In this document: positions 37,017 through 46,098 of the stretch, one piece after another
Layout of the letters: each line of letters starts with the position of its first letter
How positions within the stretch are numbered: position 1 is the stretch's first letter
Assembly: GCF_900113705.1 (NCBI RefSeq)
Contig: NZ_FOQI01000001.1
Coordinates: 248,001-312,000 of the forward strand
Length of the DNA: 64,000 nt
Reading direction: 5' to 3'
From: Collimonas sp. OK307
GTDB lineage: Bacteria > Pseudomonadota > Gammaproteobacteria > Burkholderiales > Burkholderiaceae_D
Made by a program: the position numbers and the translations under genes
The notes under the pieces: model-generated
Told to the model about the DNA's origin: nothing
The model's database searches: none
Seen by the model: the letters and a program-made list of their open reading frames with translations, nothing else

Positions 37017-37263
37017 TTGATAAATTTTCGGTAAATAAAAGGCATGTAATTACATAAATGACATGCTTGCAACGTACGTTTCAGTTTTAGCATCGCTTAA
37101 TTCAACCGTCATTTTACGAGCATTCGAAAAAATACGTGTGACGCGTCTGCACTCTCACCTAAAATCTGGTGAAGATGATGCCCCATGCAAACTATCTGCC
37201 GGTTATTGCTAGCTATGATGCAGATTATTGTTAGAATCTCATCTACTCAATTTTTAAGTGTTT

Positions 37264-37890
37264 ATGCGCGAAGTCCCCGACCTGATTGCCTGCGAAGGAT
37301 GCGATGCGCTGTATCGCAAGGTGCAGCTACGCCGCGGGGAGATTGCCCACTGCCCGCGTTGCGGCACTGAACTGGAACGTGATCCTGGCCGGCAGCGCGA
37401 GCGGATTTTGCCGCTGACCGTGGCCAGCCTGATCATGTTTGTGCTTGCCAACGGCTTCCCGATCGTCGAAATCGAGTTGCAAGGCTTGAGCAGCCGCACC
37501 ACCTTGTTCGGCGCCGTGATGTCGCTGAGCGCCGAGGGCATGTCGCTGGTGGCTCTGCTGGTGCTTGCCACCACCATCCTGTTTCCGCTGTTACAGCTGC
37601 TGTTCCTGTTTTACCTGCTGGTTTCGCTGGCAAAGCAGCGCCGCCCCCCCGGCTTTAGCTGGCTGGTACGCGCCATGCAAAGCCTGCGGCCCTGGGGCAT
37701 GGTTGAAGTGTTCCTGCTGGGGGTGCTGGTGGCGATAGTCAAGCTATCGAACATGGCGACCGTGATCCCCGGCGTTGCCCTATGGGCGTTCGGTGTGCTC
37801 ACAGTATTGCTGACTGCGGTGATTTCCTTCAATCCCCGGCATTTCTGGCAAATGGCTTATTCGGAGCAAAACCAGGAAGGCTCCGCATGA
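37264..37890 (+). CDS. pqiA: PqiA-family membrane protein, first half-PqiA
   Basis: 208 residues. A zinc-ribbon-like start (CEGC at about residue 11 and CPRC near 33) leads to four predicted membrane helices. E. coli PqiA (about 417 residues) consists of two such modules in one chain; here each is its own gene. It belongs to the PqiABC intermembrane lipid-transport system in the inner membrane. The ATG at 37264 or the GTG two codons earlier may be the start. The stop overlaps the second pqiA gene as ATGA. Confidence 0.85.
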   Translation: MREVPDLIACEGCDALYRKVQLRRGEIAHCPRCGTELERDPGRQRERILPLTVASLIMFVLANGFPIVEIELQGLSSRTTLFGAVMSLSAEGMSLVALLVLATTILFPLLQLLFLFYLLVSLAKQRRPPGFSWLVRAMQSLRPWGMVEVFLLGVLVAIVKLSNMATVIPGVALWAFGVLTVLLTAVISFNPRHFWQMAYSEQNQEGSA

Positions 37891-38606
37891 GCGCCGACAC
37901 CGTCGCCGTCACGGCCGCCGTTACCACATCCCTGCCCGCCGCAGACGAAGACCTGGCGGTACAGACAGCTGCCGGGCTCGGCATGATGTCCTGCCATCAT
38001 TGCGGTACGGTCTGGCAAGAAGTCCGCGAACACGAACCTTGCGAACGCTGTGGTACCGCGCTGCATCAACGCAAGCCGGATAGCATCCGCCGCAGCTGGG
38101 CTTTCCTGATTGCTGCCTGCATCATGTACATCCCCGCCAACCTGATGCCGGTGATGATTACCAAGACCTTGCTTGGCGTGCAGGAAGACACAATCATGAG
38201 CGGCGTCATCTATTTCTGGGTGTCCGGCGCCTGGGAACTGGCCGCGATCATTTTCATTGCCAGTTTCCTGGTGCCGCTGTTTAAACTGGCTTCATTGATT
38301 TTGTTGACGTGGACGGCGCAAAAGCGCAGCCGCTGGCGCCGCCTGGAGCGCGCCAAATTGTATCGGCTGGTGGAAATCATCGGCCGCTGGTCGATGCTGG
38401 ACGTATTCGTGGTGTCGCTGCTGGTCGGGCTGGTGCAGATTGACGGATTCGCCAGGATTACCGCCGGCTTCGGCGTGCTGGCGTTTGCTTCGGTGGTGGT
38501 ATTGACGATGCTGGCCGCGCTCAGTTTCGATCCGCGCTTGAGCTGGGACAGCGGCGACGATGCGATTGACAAGAATCAGAACAAAAGAAACGAAAGTACA
38601 AGATGA
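37887..38606 (+). CDS. pqiA: PqiA-family membrane protein, second half-PqiA
   Basis: 239 residues. A roughly 30-residue Ala/Thr-rich leader precedes a zinc-ribbon (CHHC and CERC) and four membrane helices containing the family stretch 'YIPANLMPVM' and 'RWSMLDVFVVSLLVGLVQ'. It is the second PqiA module, probably assembling with the first. Start and stop both overlap their neighbours as ATGA, which ties the operon into one coupled unit. The soluble tail ends in a charged stretch. Confidence 0.87.
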   Translation: MSADTVAVTAAVTTSLPAADEDLAVQTAAGLGMMSCHHCGTVWQEVREHEPCERCGTALHQRKPDSIRRSWAFLIAACIMYIPANLMPVMITKTLLGVQEDTIMSGVIYFWVSGAWELAAIIFIASFLVPLFKLASLILLTWTAQKRSRWRRLERAKLYRLVEIIGRWSMLDVFVVSLLVGLVQIDGFARITAGFGVLAFASVVVLTMLAALSFDPRLSWDSGDDAIDKNQNKRNESTR

Positions 38607-40249
38607 GTGATGAAAACGCCCCGCCTAGCGCTCCGCCTCCTGCTTTACCCTCCTTGCCAGAACCCAGACTGAGCCGCAAACGTGACTGGCTGCCTTCTTT
38701 GATATGGCTGATCCCGATTGTCGCTGCAGTAGTCGGCTTGACATTGGTGGTCAAGATCCTGGTCGAACGCGGACCATCCATCACCATCACTTTCCGCACT
38801 GCGGAAGGTTTGGAAGCCGGAAAAACCAAGGTCAAGTACAAGGATGTCGATATCGGCCTGGTGCAGACCATCACCTTGAGCAAAGATCGCTCACACGTAC
38901 TGGCTAACGTGCAGCTGTCGAAAGAAGCCGAAAGCTTCACAGCCGCCGACACACGCTTCTGGGTAGTCCGGCCACGGGTGGCGGCGTCCGGCGTTTCGGG
39001 CCTGGGGACCTTGCTATCGGGCGCGTATATCGGTGCCGACGCCGGCACTTCCAAGGATAAAAAGAACGAGTTTGCCGGGTTGGAAGTACAGCCGATTGTC
39101 AAGATCGACGCGTCAGGTAAACAATACATGCTGCATGCCACCGACATCGGTTCGCTGGATATCGGCTCGCCGGTTTATTTCCGCCGCATCAAGGTCGGCC
39201 AGCTGGCCGCTTTCGACCTGGATGCCGATGGCAAAGGCGTCACGCTACGTATTTTCATCGATGCCCCCTATGACAAGTTCATCGGCGTCAACACCCGTTT
39301 CTGGCATGCCAGCGGTTTCGACATGCAGATCAACGCCAGCGGCTTCAAGCTGCGCACGCAATCGCTGGCAGCCGTAGTGCTGGGCGGCATAGCGTTCCAG
39401 TCACCGGACGACGAGCTGGGCATGACTGCCAAAGAAAACACGACTTTCAATCTGGCTGCAGACCAGGAAACCGCCTTGAAGGAACCGGACGGCCCGTCGG
39501 AAACCGTCGTGATGTATTTCAACCAGTCCTTGCGCGGTTTGACGCCGGGAACTACCGTCGACTTCCGTGGCGTGGTCCTGGGTGAGGTCAAATCGATTGG
39601 CCTGGAATACGATCCAAAACGCCGCGAATTCAACATGCCGGTGGCGGTGCAGATATATCCGGAACGGTTGGGACGCAAGTATGCCGAAGACGGGAAGCAA
39701 TCGAGCTATACCGCCAAGCAGCGCCTGCAATACATGGTCAGCCGCGGCTTGCGGGCGCAACTGCGGACTGGCAATCTGTTGACCGGCCAGCTCTATATCG
39801 CGCTCGACTTTTTCCCGAAAGCGCCGCCGGTAGCCGTCGATACCTCGACTACGATAATCGAGTTACCGACCATCCCGAACAGCCTGGATGAAATCCAGTC
39901 GCAGATCGCCGAAATCGCCAAGAAGCTGAGCAAAGTGCCGTTCGACCAGATCGCCGCCGATTTGCAGAAAACGCTGGGCACCCTGAATCGCACCCTGCTC
40001 AATGCCGAACAGCTGACCAAGAGCCTGAATAACGATGTCGCGCCAGAAATCACGGCGGCAATGAAAGACGTGCGCACCACGCTGGACAACGCCAACCGCA
40101 CCCTGTCCGACAACGCGCCGTTACAGCAAGATATCCGCCAGACCTTACAGGAACTGACGCGCTCAGCGGCATCGGTGCGGGTCTTGACCGATTACCTGGA
40201 ACGCCATCCGGAAGCACTGATCCGCGGCAAGCAAGAGGGAAATAAATAA
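38603..40249 (+). CDS. pqiB: PqiB: MCE/MlaD-domain lipid-transport protein
   Basis: 548 residues. One N-terminal membrane helix (about 32-52) is followed by three MCE domains in the periplasm (roughly 55-125, 165-235 and 290-385), each with the 'GLxxGtxVxyrGv.vG.V' core. A long C-terminal helical region of coiled-coil type follows. In E. coli PqiB the hexamer forms a syringe-like tunnel across the periplasm, and the helical tail here is long enough for that. Coupled by ATGA overlap to the second PqiA and by TAATG to PqiC. Confidence 0.93.
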   Translation: MSDENAPPSAPPPALPSLPEPRLSRKRDWLPSLIWLIPIVAAVVGLTLVVKILVERGPSITITFRTAEGLEAGKTKVKYKDVDIGLVQTITLSKDRSHVLANVQLSKEAESFTAADTRFWVVRPRVAASGVSGLGTLLSGAYIGADAGTSKDKKNEFAGLEVQPIVKIDASGKQYMLHATDIGSLDIGSPVYFRRIKVGQLAAFDLDADGKGVTLRIFIDAPYDKFIGVNTRFWHASGFDMQINASGFKLRTQSLAAVVLGGIAFQSPDDELGMTAKENTTFNLAADQETALKEPDGPSETVVMYFNQSLRGLTPGTTVDFRGVVLGEVKSIGLEYDPKRREFNMPVAVQIYPERLGRKYAEDGKQSSYTAKQRLQYMVSRGLRAQLRTGNLLTGQLYIALDFFPKAPPVAVDTSTTIIELPTIPNSLDEIQSQIAEIAKKLSKVPFDQIAADLQKTLGTLNRTLLNAEQLTKSLNNDVAPEITAAMKDVRTTLDNANRTLSDNAPLQQDIRQTLQELTRSAASVRVLTDYLERHPEALIRGKQEGNK

Positions 40250-40866
40250 TGACATCGATCCTATCGAAGCGCTTCAGCGCTATCGCCGTTGCACTGCTGC
40301 TGGCCGGCTGCTCTTCCCCGCCGACGCGCTTTTATACGCTCTCGGCGCCGGCCCAATCCATACCGGCAGTCCAGAACGCGCGAATATTCATCGACGTCGC
40401 ACCGGTCACCTTGCCAGAACGCCTGGCGCGGCCGCAGCTGGTGGTCAGAAGCGCCGGCAGCAGTTCCAGCACCCGGGTTGATATCCTGGAGCAGGAGCGC
40501 TGGTCGGCGCCGTTCAACAGCGAACTGCGGGATGCATTGGCTAGCGGCATTGCGAATCGCCTGGGCGCGACTGATGTCAGCCGCAGCGGCCGGCCGACAG
40601 ATCAGCCGGTCTATCGAATTGCAGTGGAGTTGCGTGAATTTGACGCAGTGCCGGGAGATAAAGTGCAAGCCACTTACGGCTGGACCATCAGCCGTTCCGA
40701 CAACAGCCGCAGCAGCGCTTGTCAGTTAAGCGTAAGTGAAGCTGTGACTCCGGGCATCGATGCCTTGGTGCTCGGCGTGCAGCGCACGGTGGCTGATGCG
40801 GTCAACGGGATTGCGGCTAATGTCGTGGCGTTCAAGGCGAATACGGCATCGGACTGCAAAAGCTGA
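40249..40866 (+). CDS. pqiC: PqiC-like outer-membrane lipoprotein (ABC-type transport auxiliary)
   Basis: 205 residues. The signal peptide ends in LLLAGCSSPPTRFYTL, the lipobox plus 'FYTL' motif typical of PqiC/YmbA (PF03886). The rest is the alpha/beta auxiliary-component domain with two cysteines (SACQL and SDCKS). It should dock PqiB at the outer membrane. It overlaps the pqiB stop by one base (TAATG) and ends the operon. No terminator was recognised behind it. Confidence 0.9.
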   Translation: MTSILSKRFSAIAVALLLAGCSSPPTRFYTLSAPAQSIPAVQNARIFIDVAPVTLPERLARPQLVVRSAGSSSSTRVDILEQERWSAPFNSELRDALASGIANRLGATDVSRSGRPTDQPVYRIAVELREFDAVPGDKVQATYGWTISRSDNSRSSACQLSVSEAVTPGIDALVLGVQRTVADAVNGIAANVVAFKANTASDCKS

Positions 40867-41174
40867 CGAAATTGAGGCTTGATTCATCCAGCAACAAAAG
40901 AAAATCGAACTGATTGCACCAAGCAATCTCGAATGCCAAAGCATGCATTGCGTGGCCTCCTCAAAGAGCGCGAAGCCATTTTCTCGAAACTGAAAAACAC
41001 CAGGCGTTCCCAAGCGCTTGGAATCTATAAATCAAGATTTATAGGCAGTGCCACGCACAAAGTGGCCCCATCACAAAAATCAAATTGGCACTATATTATA
41101 GCGCCGCAATAGCCGTAATATTGATTTTTAGTTAACATATAAACTTCATTCATATCAACATTTGCGGAATTGCA
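40867..41174. other. AT-rich intergenic region upstream of the amidase/permease genes
   Basis: A 77-codon frame at 40879-41112 was judged non-coding. The region contains a perfect 9-2-9 inverted repeat at 41025-41044 and AT-rich promoter-like sequence (TTGGCAC ... TATATTAT) near 41085-41105. Base composition drops clearly compared with the pqi operon. Confidence 0.5.
41025..41044. promoter_or_regulatory. perfect inverted repeat, operator candidate for the amidase operon
   Basis: CTATAAATC and GATTTATAG are separated by AA. The site lies about 130 bases upstream of the small frame at 41175 and close to a promoter-like stretch. Confidence 0.4.
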
Positions 41175-41294
41175 ATGAAAAACACTAGCTTCAAGGATGT
41201 CGATACGGATCGGCGTAAAAATGCCGTGACTCGCCGTGGCGTAGGGATTGTCCGTGATTCATATGCATCACAAACGCAAAATTCAGAAATCTGA
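41175..41294 (+). CDS. possible 39-residue peptide upstream of the amidase gene
   Basis: An ATG at 41175, with GCGGAA nearby as a weak ribosome-binding site, opens a frame of 39 residues (MKNTSFKDVDTDRRKNAV...) ending six bases before the amidase start. The amidase has no convincing ribosome-binding site of its own, so translation of this frame could help its initiation. No homology is recognised, and it may be chance. Confidence 0.3.
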   Translation: MKNTSFKDVDTDRRKNAVTRRGVGIVRDSYASQTQNSEI

Positions 41295-41300
41295 ACAGCG

Positions 41301-42128
41301 ATGCAAATCGAATTGGTTCAGGTAGCGATTGTAGATGGCGAACTCGCCATCAATTTAGCGACGGTGCTAGAAAAAATATCGCAACGCTCTGCCGGCACGC
41401 AGCTCATGGTATTTCCAGAAACTGTTTTCAGTGGCTTCCCAGACACAGACAATGTGGCCGTATTGGCGCAAGCCATAAGCGGCGGAATGATCGCTCAAGT
41501 TCGCGCGGCAGCACGGCAGTATGAAGTAGCGGTTGTACTTGGTTTTGCCGAAGTAAGCGACCGTCGATTTTTTAACGCAAGTGTATTGATCGACGCTGCA
41601 GGCGAAATTGTCCTACATCATCGCAAAGTACATTTGTGGTCGTCCGATATCGGCATTTTTAGTCCCGGCGATTGTTTTACAACTGCGCAGTGGAATGGCC
41701 TTCAACTTGGATTGTTAATCTGTTTCGATATCGAATTTCCAGAGTCGGCACGCGCACTCGCCAGTTTGGGCGCAGAACTGATTATCGTCAGCGATGGCCT
41801 GATTCATCCCCATGGCGTGGTGCATCAACGCGCGTTGGCCGCACGCTCCATGGAAAATCAAGTGTTCTCCGTTCTTGTAAATCGCTGCGGACCAGATTCC
41901 GGCGGAGAATCGTTTGCCGGTGGCAGCATGGTGATCAATCCCTATGGAGACATCGTTCTGCAAGCAGATGACGGTGTTTCCACCTTGAGGGCGCAATTGG
42001 ACTTCGCTGCGGTACAAGAGAGTCGGAAAGAGTATTGCTATCTCGAACAACGCCAGGTGAAATTGGTAATGGAACAGGTAGATACCGTCAATCAACACAT
42101 TCGGACACAGCGCATAAAAAAATCATAA
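41301..42128 (+). CDS. carbon-nitrogen hydrolase (nitrilase superfamily), DavA-like amidase
   Basis: 275 residues. The Glu-Lys-Cys triad is visible at Glu40 (VFPETVFSG), Lys109 (HHRKVHLW) and Cys141 (LICFDIEFPE). Length and the block 'SPGDCF...GLLICFDIEFPESARALA' resemble 5-aminovaleramidase DavA of Pseudomonas, which hydrolyses the amide made from lysine by DavB. A DavB-like enzyme is encoded 1.6 kb away on the other strand, so an omega-amidase role in amino-acid breakdown is likely; the exact amide is unknown. Codon use and base composition are AT-richer than the pqi operon before it, suggesting acquisition. Confidence 0.75.
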   Translation: MQIELVQVAIVDGELAINLATVLEKISQRSAGTQLMVFPETVFSGFPDTDNVAVLAQAISGGMIAQVRAAARQYEVAVVLGFAEVSDRRFFNASVLIDAAGEIVLHHRKVHLWSSDIGIFSPGDCFTTAQWNGLQLGLLICFDIEFPESARALASLGAELIIVSDGLIHPHGVVHQRALAARSMENQVFSVLVNRCGPDSGGESFAGGSMVINPYGDIVLQADDGVSTLRAQLDFAAVQESRKEYCYLEQRQVKLVMEQVDTVNQHIRTQRIKKS

Positions 42129-42180
42129 AGACGCATGGCATGACCAAGTACGATCAAATTAAAATAAATCAGGAGAAGAC

Positions 42181-43644
42181 ATGACAGTAAATGCCCAAGC
42201 CATTGACGTGGGTGGAGCAACACGCCATACCGCTATTGAAGCACATTCGATAGATTACATTCCAGAAGGTGAACGCACATCAAAGGTGCGAGATCAGGGT
42301 CCATTTTGGTTCCTGGGTAACTTTCATTTTTTCACGGTATCCATCGGCTTTATCGGTCCGTCAATGGGATTGCCCGCCGGGTGGAGTGCACTTGCAGGTG
42401 CATTGGGAATTATGTTTGGCACCCTGTTCATGGCATTTCACGGTTCGCAAGGGCCGGAATTGGGTTTGCCGCAAATGATTCAGTCGCGCGCACAATTTGG
42501 TTATCGCGGCGTGGTGCTGGCTTTGGTCGGGACTTTGTTAGTGTTTGTCGGCTTCAACGTAGTCAATGCCGCGTTGCTGGGTAGTGGTTTGCAGAGTTTG
42601 TTTGGCTGGCAAAGTAGCATGGTCGCCATTGTTACGACCGTAATTGCAGCGGTGTTGGCAATTTATGGGCATGACTTGCTGCACAAGGTGTTCAAGTACT
42701 CATTTATGATCAGCGTGCCGGTGTATGTTGCGCTGACACTGGCGGCGTTGCTGGGATTTGCAAATAATACCGATGCCATCACAACGCACGCTGCAAGTGC
42801 TGCAACCTTTGGCTGGGTCGCGTTCCTGACACAATTTGCTGCGGGCGCCAGCTACAATATTTCGTATGCCCCGTATGTCTCCGATTACTCACGCTATTTA
42901 CCGCGCAAAACACGTTCATCGGCTTTGATTACTGCAATTGCCGGCGGCGCTTCATTTTCCGGTATTTGGATGATCGCTTTGGGCGCATGGCTAGCCACCC
43001 GCCTGGGCGGGACTGATGCGTTGGTTGCGCTATACCAGGCTGGTACCAACGTATTTCCCGGCTTTGGTTATCTGGTGGTAATAACATCGGTAATTTCGTT
43101 GGTATCCGTGATGGGATTGAATGCCTACAGCGGTGTATTGACGGTGCTGACGGGCGTTGATTCGATCCGCAAGATTCACCCGACACGTCGCACGCGAATG
43201 ATCACTACGATCGCGATTGCCGCCATTTGGCTGGCATTCACGCTGGCATTAAGCGGCAAGGCTCTGCACTTGCTTGAAGGATTCCTGGCAATCATGTTGT
43301 ATTTTTTGGTGCCTTGGACTGCGGTGAATCTGGTCGACTATTTCTTCGTGCGCCACGGTCATTATGCAATTACGCATTTCTTTACCCCCGATGGCATTTA
43401 TGGTGCCTGGGGTTGGCGCGGAATAAGCGCCTACCTGATTGGCTTTATCGCAATGATTCCTTTTATTATTGCAGGAGATTTTTATGAAGGACCAATTGCC
43501 AAAGTCATAGGTGGAATTGATATAGGTTGGCTGATTGGCTTGATAGTCTCTGGCAGCGCTTATTATTTATTCGCACGCTCACTTGATTTAAAAGCGGAGC
43601 AGCCGTTTATTGCGCAAAGTGAAAAGGATTTGAAACTTAAATAG
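42181..43644 (+). CDS. NCS1-family permease (cytosine/purine/allantoin type)
   Basis: 487 residues with about twelve membrane helices of the nucleobase:cation symporter-1 family. Marks include the N-terminal 'GPFWFLGNFHFFTVSIGFIGP' region, YAPYVSDYSRYLP and 'PWTAVNLVDYFFVRHGHY'. CAGGAG precedes the ATG. It lies 52 bases after the amidase gene and is probably co-transcribed. NCS1 members carry nucleobases, hydantoins, allantoin and related compounds. Its presence beside an amidase and a flavin monooxygenase suggests it imports the substrate, which then may not be a simple amino acid. Confidence 0.85.
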   Translation: MTVNAQAIDVGGATRHTAIEAHSIDYIPEGERTSKVRDQGPFWFLGNFHFFTVSIGFIGPSMGLPAGWSALAGALGIMFGTLFMAFHGSQGPELGLPQMIQSRAQFGYRGVVLALVGTLLVFVGFNVVNAALLGSGLQSLFGWQSSMVAIVTTVIAAVLAIYGHDLLHKVFKYSFMISVPVYVALTLAALLGFANNTDAITTHAASAATFGWVAFLTQFAAGASYNISYAPYVSDYSRYLPRKTRSSALITAIAGGASFSGIWMIALGAWLATRLGGTDALVALYQAGTNVFPGFGYLVVITSVISLVSVMGLNAYSGVLTVLTGVDSIRKIHPTRRTRMITTIAIAAIWLAFTLALSGKALHLLEGFLAIMLYFLVPWTAVNLVDYFFVRHGHYAITHFFTPDGIYGAWGWRGISAYLIGFIAMIPFIIAGDFYEGPIAKVIGGIDIGWLIGLIVSGSAYYLFARSLDLKAEQPFIAQSEKDLKLK

Positions 43645-43656
43645 ATGCGTTGCACG

Positions 43657-43698
43657 GTATCGAAGAAAGTGCACATGTCTTTGCACCTACTTCGATAC
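43657..43698. terminator. bidirectional hairpin between convergent permease and monooxygenase genes
   Basis: GTATCGAAG pairs with CTTCGATAC (9 bp, perfect), and inside it GTGCA pairs with TGCAC. It begins 12 bases after the permease stop. No clear T-run; terminator role inferred from position. Confidence 0.5.
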
Positions 43699-43776
43699 GC
43701 GCTATGAATTGCTTTGCAACCTCAGGATAATGTTGTCGGCACTAGTACGGTTACAGTGGTATCGCGAGTGCGATGA

Positions 43777-45648
43777 TCAAATAATCACTGGCTTCAAATC
43801 ATCCCATCTGGCAATTGGTCCTTCGCTACCGGAAAAATCACCCCCGCCAAAAACGACAGCAACTTTGTTTACAGCATTAATGCTAGTGGTAAGAGCACCT
43901 TCTACCCACCCGGTAACCCAGGATATATCATCGCCGGCAAGCACCATGGGATCGGGGTTCTCCTCTTTGACACCCACCATGAATTGCGAAAAAAGAATGC
44001 GCTGATATTCATATTGGCCCGGCAGATTCATTTTAAACGCCCCTAGGTACAGCGGTTCATTTTCCCAATTGATTTCCGCTTCTCCAGCATTTCCTGATAC
44101 AGCATAGTCTGCAAGATCAACCTTGGGATAAATGTCTTTCAGAACTTGACGGCACATGTTTGCATGCACCAGCAACCCATTCTCGTTTTCACGATCGCCC
44201 AGAAATTTCAGAGAGTCGTCGTTCCAGGTATAAGAGAGGAAAATGCCGGAGCCCTTGTCATTACCATGGCTATTAACATAATCGACCAAATAGGTTCCAC
44301 GGGTGAGTCGGTCAGATAGCGTGATACTCATCTTCTGCTTGCCATCCAGAGGGTCACGCTCTTTCCAGAACGCTTCCCTGGTAGCCATGAAAATTTTTGC
44401 CGATTGCATGTAATGCGTGTACTCGATAGCTTCCCAAGTTCTGGGGCCGAAAAGAGCCGTGGTTTGCTTGTATTGTTCAGGAGTTCCGTAATGGCGGAAT
44501 TTGTCCAAAATTCTGACGTGGGGGGTGTAGATGACTGCGTCAAAAACAATATCTTGTTGCCTACCGCTCGTAGTATCGGTAATGGAAGCCGTCAGTGTGT
44601 TGTCTGCCATATTGCGATGAAGATGACGCACTTCTTTTTGAGTGACGCTTGGATTATTACTAAAATATATCCCAAGAATTGCTTCACTCAACTCTTTGAC
44701 GGTGGCGTCTATCGTTACGGAATCGGAAGCATCTCCCAACTCACGCGGTGATTTATTCATTAAACCTTGCGGCAAGGCATCTGCTCCATCGTACATCAAT
44801 TGATGATCTACATCCAGGCCGGTGTAAAGTACCCGCAGCACCTCCAAAAAAGCATTCGGATAGTCGGTATTCCAACCGCCGGTACCGAAGCCAATCTGGC
44901 CAAAAAGATTGATTTTTTTGGTGTCCCATTTTGCCACTTCGACCAAAGCGGAATAGAAACTGAGGTTATCCCATTTGTGCGTAATCAGTAACGCATCCCA
45001 GATTTTTTTGATTTCTTCCCAGTTCGTATTGCCGGCTTGTAGCGCTCTCTGAAAATCATCGTAATTTATCGGATCTTCGTTAAGGAAGCCGTTTGGACCA
45101 AAGAGATCATCCTCTAGCTCAAGATATTCCTTTGGTGGTGGAAAGGGGTTAGATACGCCCTCGCCACGGTTTTCGTAATAGGTTATTTCGCCTTCATAAT
45201 CAACCACCGTACTAACTGCCGATTCGCTGCCGGGATTAGGAAATGGCGCGGAGTTTGACAGCATTCCAAGCTTGCCGAAATAGTGCATCCCAGTTTTACC
45301 AGACATAGGGAAGCGCATCGCACCTAGCTCTGCAATACTTTGATTACTAACATCACCCAGATGATGAGAATTTAAACGGCCGCCGATACGATCTGATGCC
45401 TCAACCACCACAGGATGTAAGCCCATCCGCAGCAGTTCATAAGCGGCCGCCATGCCAGAAGCGCCGGCGCCAACGACCAGTACCTTTTTACCTTTACCTG
45501 CAGCCGGTATCTCGAAAAGGGGGGTACCTTTGCTCTTGGCAGTTTCCAGAAAATTGCCATAGTCAAAGGGAAAATCTGGAATGAGGGCGGTGATATCAGC
45601 ACCGCGTGTTTTCGGCGTGTAACGATTGCGTGAGGGAATTGCAGACAT
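43777..45648 (-). CDS. flavin amine oxidase family L-amino-acid 2-monooxygenase (DavB/IaaM-like)
   Basis: 623 residues. The FAD-binding GAGASG (60-65) is followed by EASDRIGGR (83-91) and the 'AELGAMRFP' motif (106-114) that marks lysine, tryptophan and phenylalanine 2-monooxygenases. Further shared landmarks are GFGTGGWNTDYPNAFLE, LTRGTYLVDY and GDDISWVTGWVEGA. Overall it looks closest to lysine 2-monooxygenase DavB: amino acid plus oxygen gives amide, carbon dioxide and water. Tryptophan 2-monooxygenase is the main alternative. No signal peptide. AGGAG precedes the ATG. The gene is distinctly AT-rich, suggesting transfer. It pairs functionally with the DavA-like amidase. Confidence 0.8.
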   Translation of the reverse strand: MSAIPSRNRYTPKTRGADITALIPDFPFDYGNFLETAKSKGTPLFEIPAAGKGKKVLVVGAGASGMAAAYELLRMGLHPVVVEASDRIGGRLNSHHLGDVSNQSIAELGAMRFPMSGKTGMHYFGKLGMLSNSAPFPNPGSESAVSTVVDYEGEITYYENRGEGVSNPFPPPKEYLELEDDLFGPNGFLNEDPINYDDFQRALQAGNTNWEEIKKIWDALLITHKWDNLSFYSALVEVAKWDTKKINLFGQIGFGTGGWNTDYPNAFLEVLRVLYTGLDVDHQLMYDGADALPQGLMNKSPRELGDASDSVTIDATVKELSEAILGIYFSNNPSVTQKEVRHLHRNMADNTLTASITDTTSGRQQDIVFDAVIYTPHVRILDKFRHYGTPEQYKQTTALFGPRTWEAIEYTHYMQSAKIFMATREAFWKERDPLDGKQKMSITLSDRLTRGTYLVDYVNSHGNDKGSGIFLSYTWNDDSLKFLGDRENENGLLVHANMCRQVLKDIYPKVDLADYAVSGNAGEAEINWENEPLYLGAFKMNLPGQYEYQRILFSQFMVGVKEENPDPMVLAGDDISWVTGWVEGALTTSINAVNKVAVVFGGGDFSGSEGPIARWDDLKPVII

Positions 45649-45681
45649 CGCGAATCTCCTGAATATGTGGCAAATAGTTGG

Positions 45682-45696
45682 TGTTCCATCGGAACA
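45682..45696. promoter_or_regulatory. operator-like dyad upstream of the monooxygenase gene
   Basis: TGTTCC-ATC-GGAACA, a perfect 6-3-6 inverted repeat, lies 34 bases before the monooxygenase start codon, where a repressor would block transcription. The regulator gene is not evident in the window. Confidence 0.4.
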
Positions 45697-45994
45697 TGAT
45701 TTGCCATACTTAATTTCGCACTAAAGTCTTGCTAAGAGGAGTTGCCTAGTTTAATAGCGGGAAGTCTTCAACAAGCCATCGTGCCAGAGCTAAGGAATAA
45801 CTCCATGCGTAGCTTGCTGCAAAATGTATTCATTGTGTCAGGCTGGAGCAGGTTTTAAGGATAGACTTAGCACTACGCGGAAACTGAGCTGCCATCCCAA
45901 TTAGTATCCACGGAACAGCAATCAGCGTAGCTAACATTAAGCGAGCAACGAATGCTAACGGTATGTGCTCAGCAGTCCAAAAAGGTGTGCGTGT

Positions 45995-46042
45995 AAAAAA
46001 GGCCCGGGTGATTTTCGCTGCTTTACGAAAATCACCCAGGCC
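45995..46042 (-). terminator. rho-independent terminator of the RsuA-type gene
   Basis: A 12-bp perfect stem (GGGTGATTTTCG / CGAAAATCACCC), extended by GGCC/GGCC with one mismatch, closes an 8-base loop. On the minus strand it is followed directly by six T. It lies 57 bases behind the stop at 46099. Confidence 0.9.
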
Positions 46043-46098
46043 CCATTTCATCGCCGAAGCGAACCGCTGCAGTCGGAAAAACAAATCCGGAAAGAACG

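Larger units (their letters stand above)
45649..46098. other. intergenic region (450 bp) with operator-like dyad and strong terminator
   Basis: Apart from the dyad at 45682-45696 and the terminator at 45995-46042, nothing coding is supported. A minus-strand frame of 128 codons (45830-46216) runs through the terminator and overlaps the RsuA-type gene, so it was rejected. Confidence 0.6.

Noticed and set aside
40879-41112. 77-codon frame after pqiC
   Set aside because: No ribosome-binding site, basic and compositionally odd, and it runs through the inverted repeat at 41025-41044.
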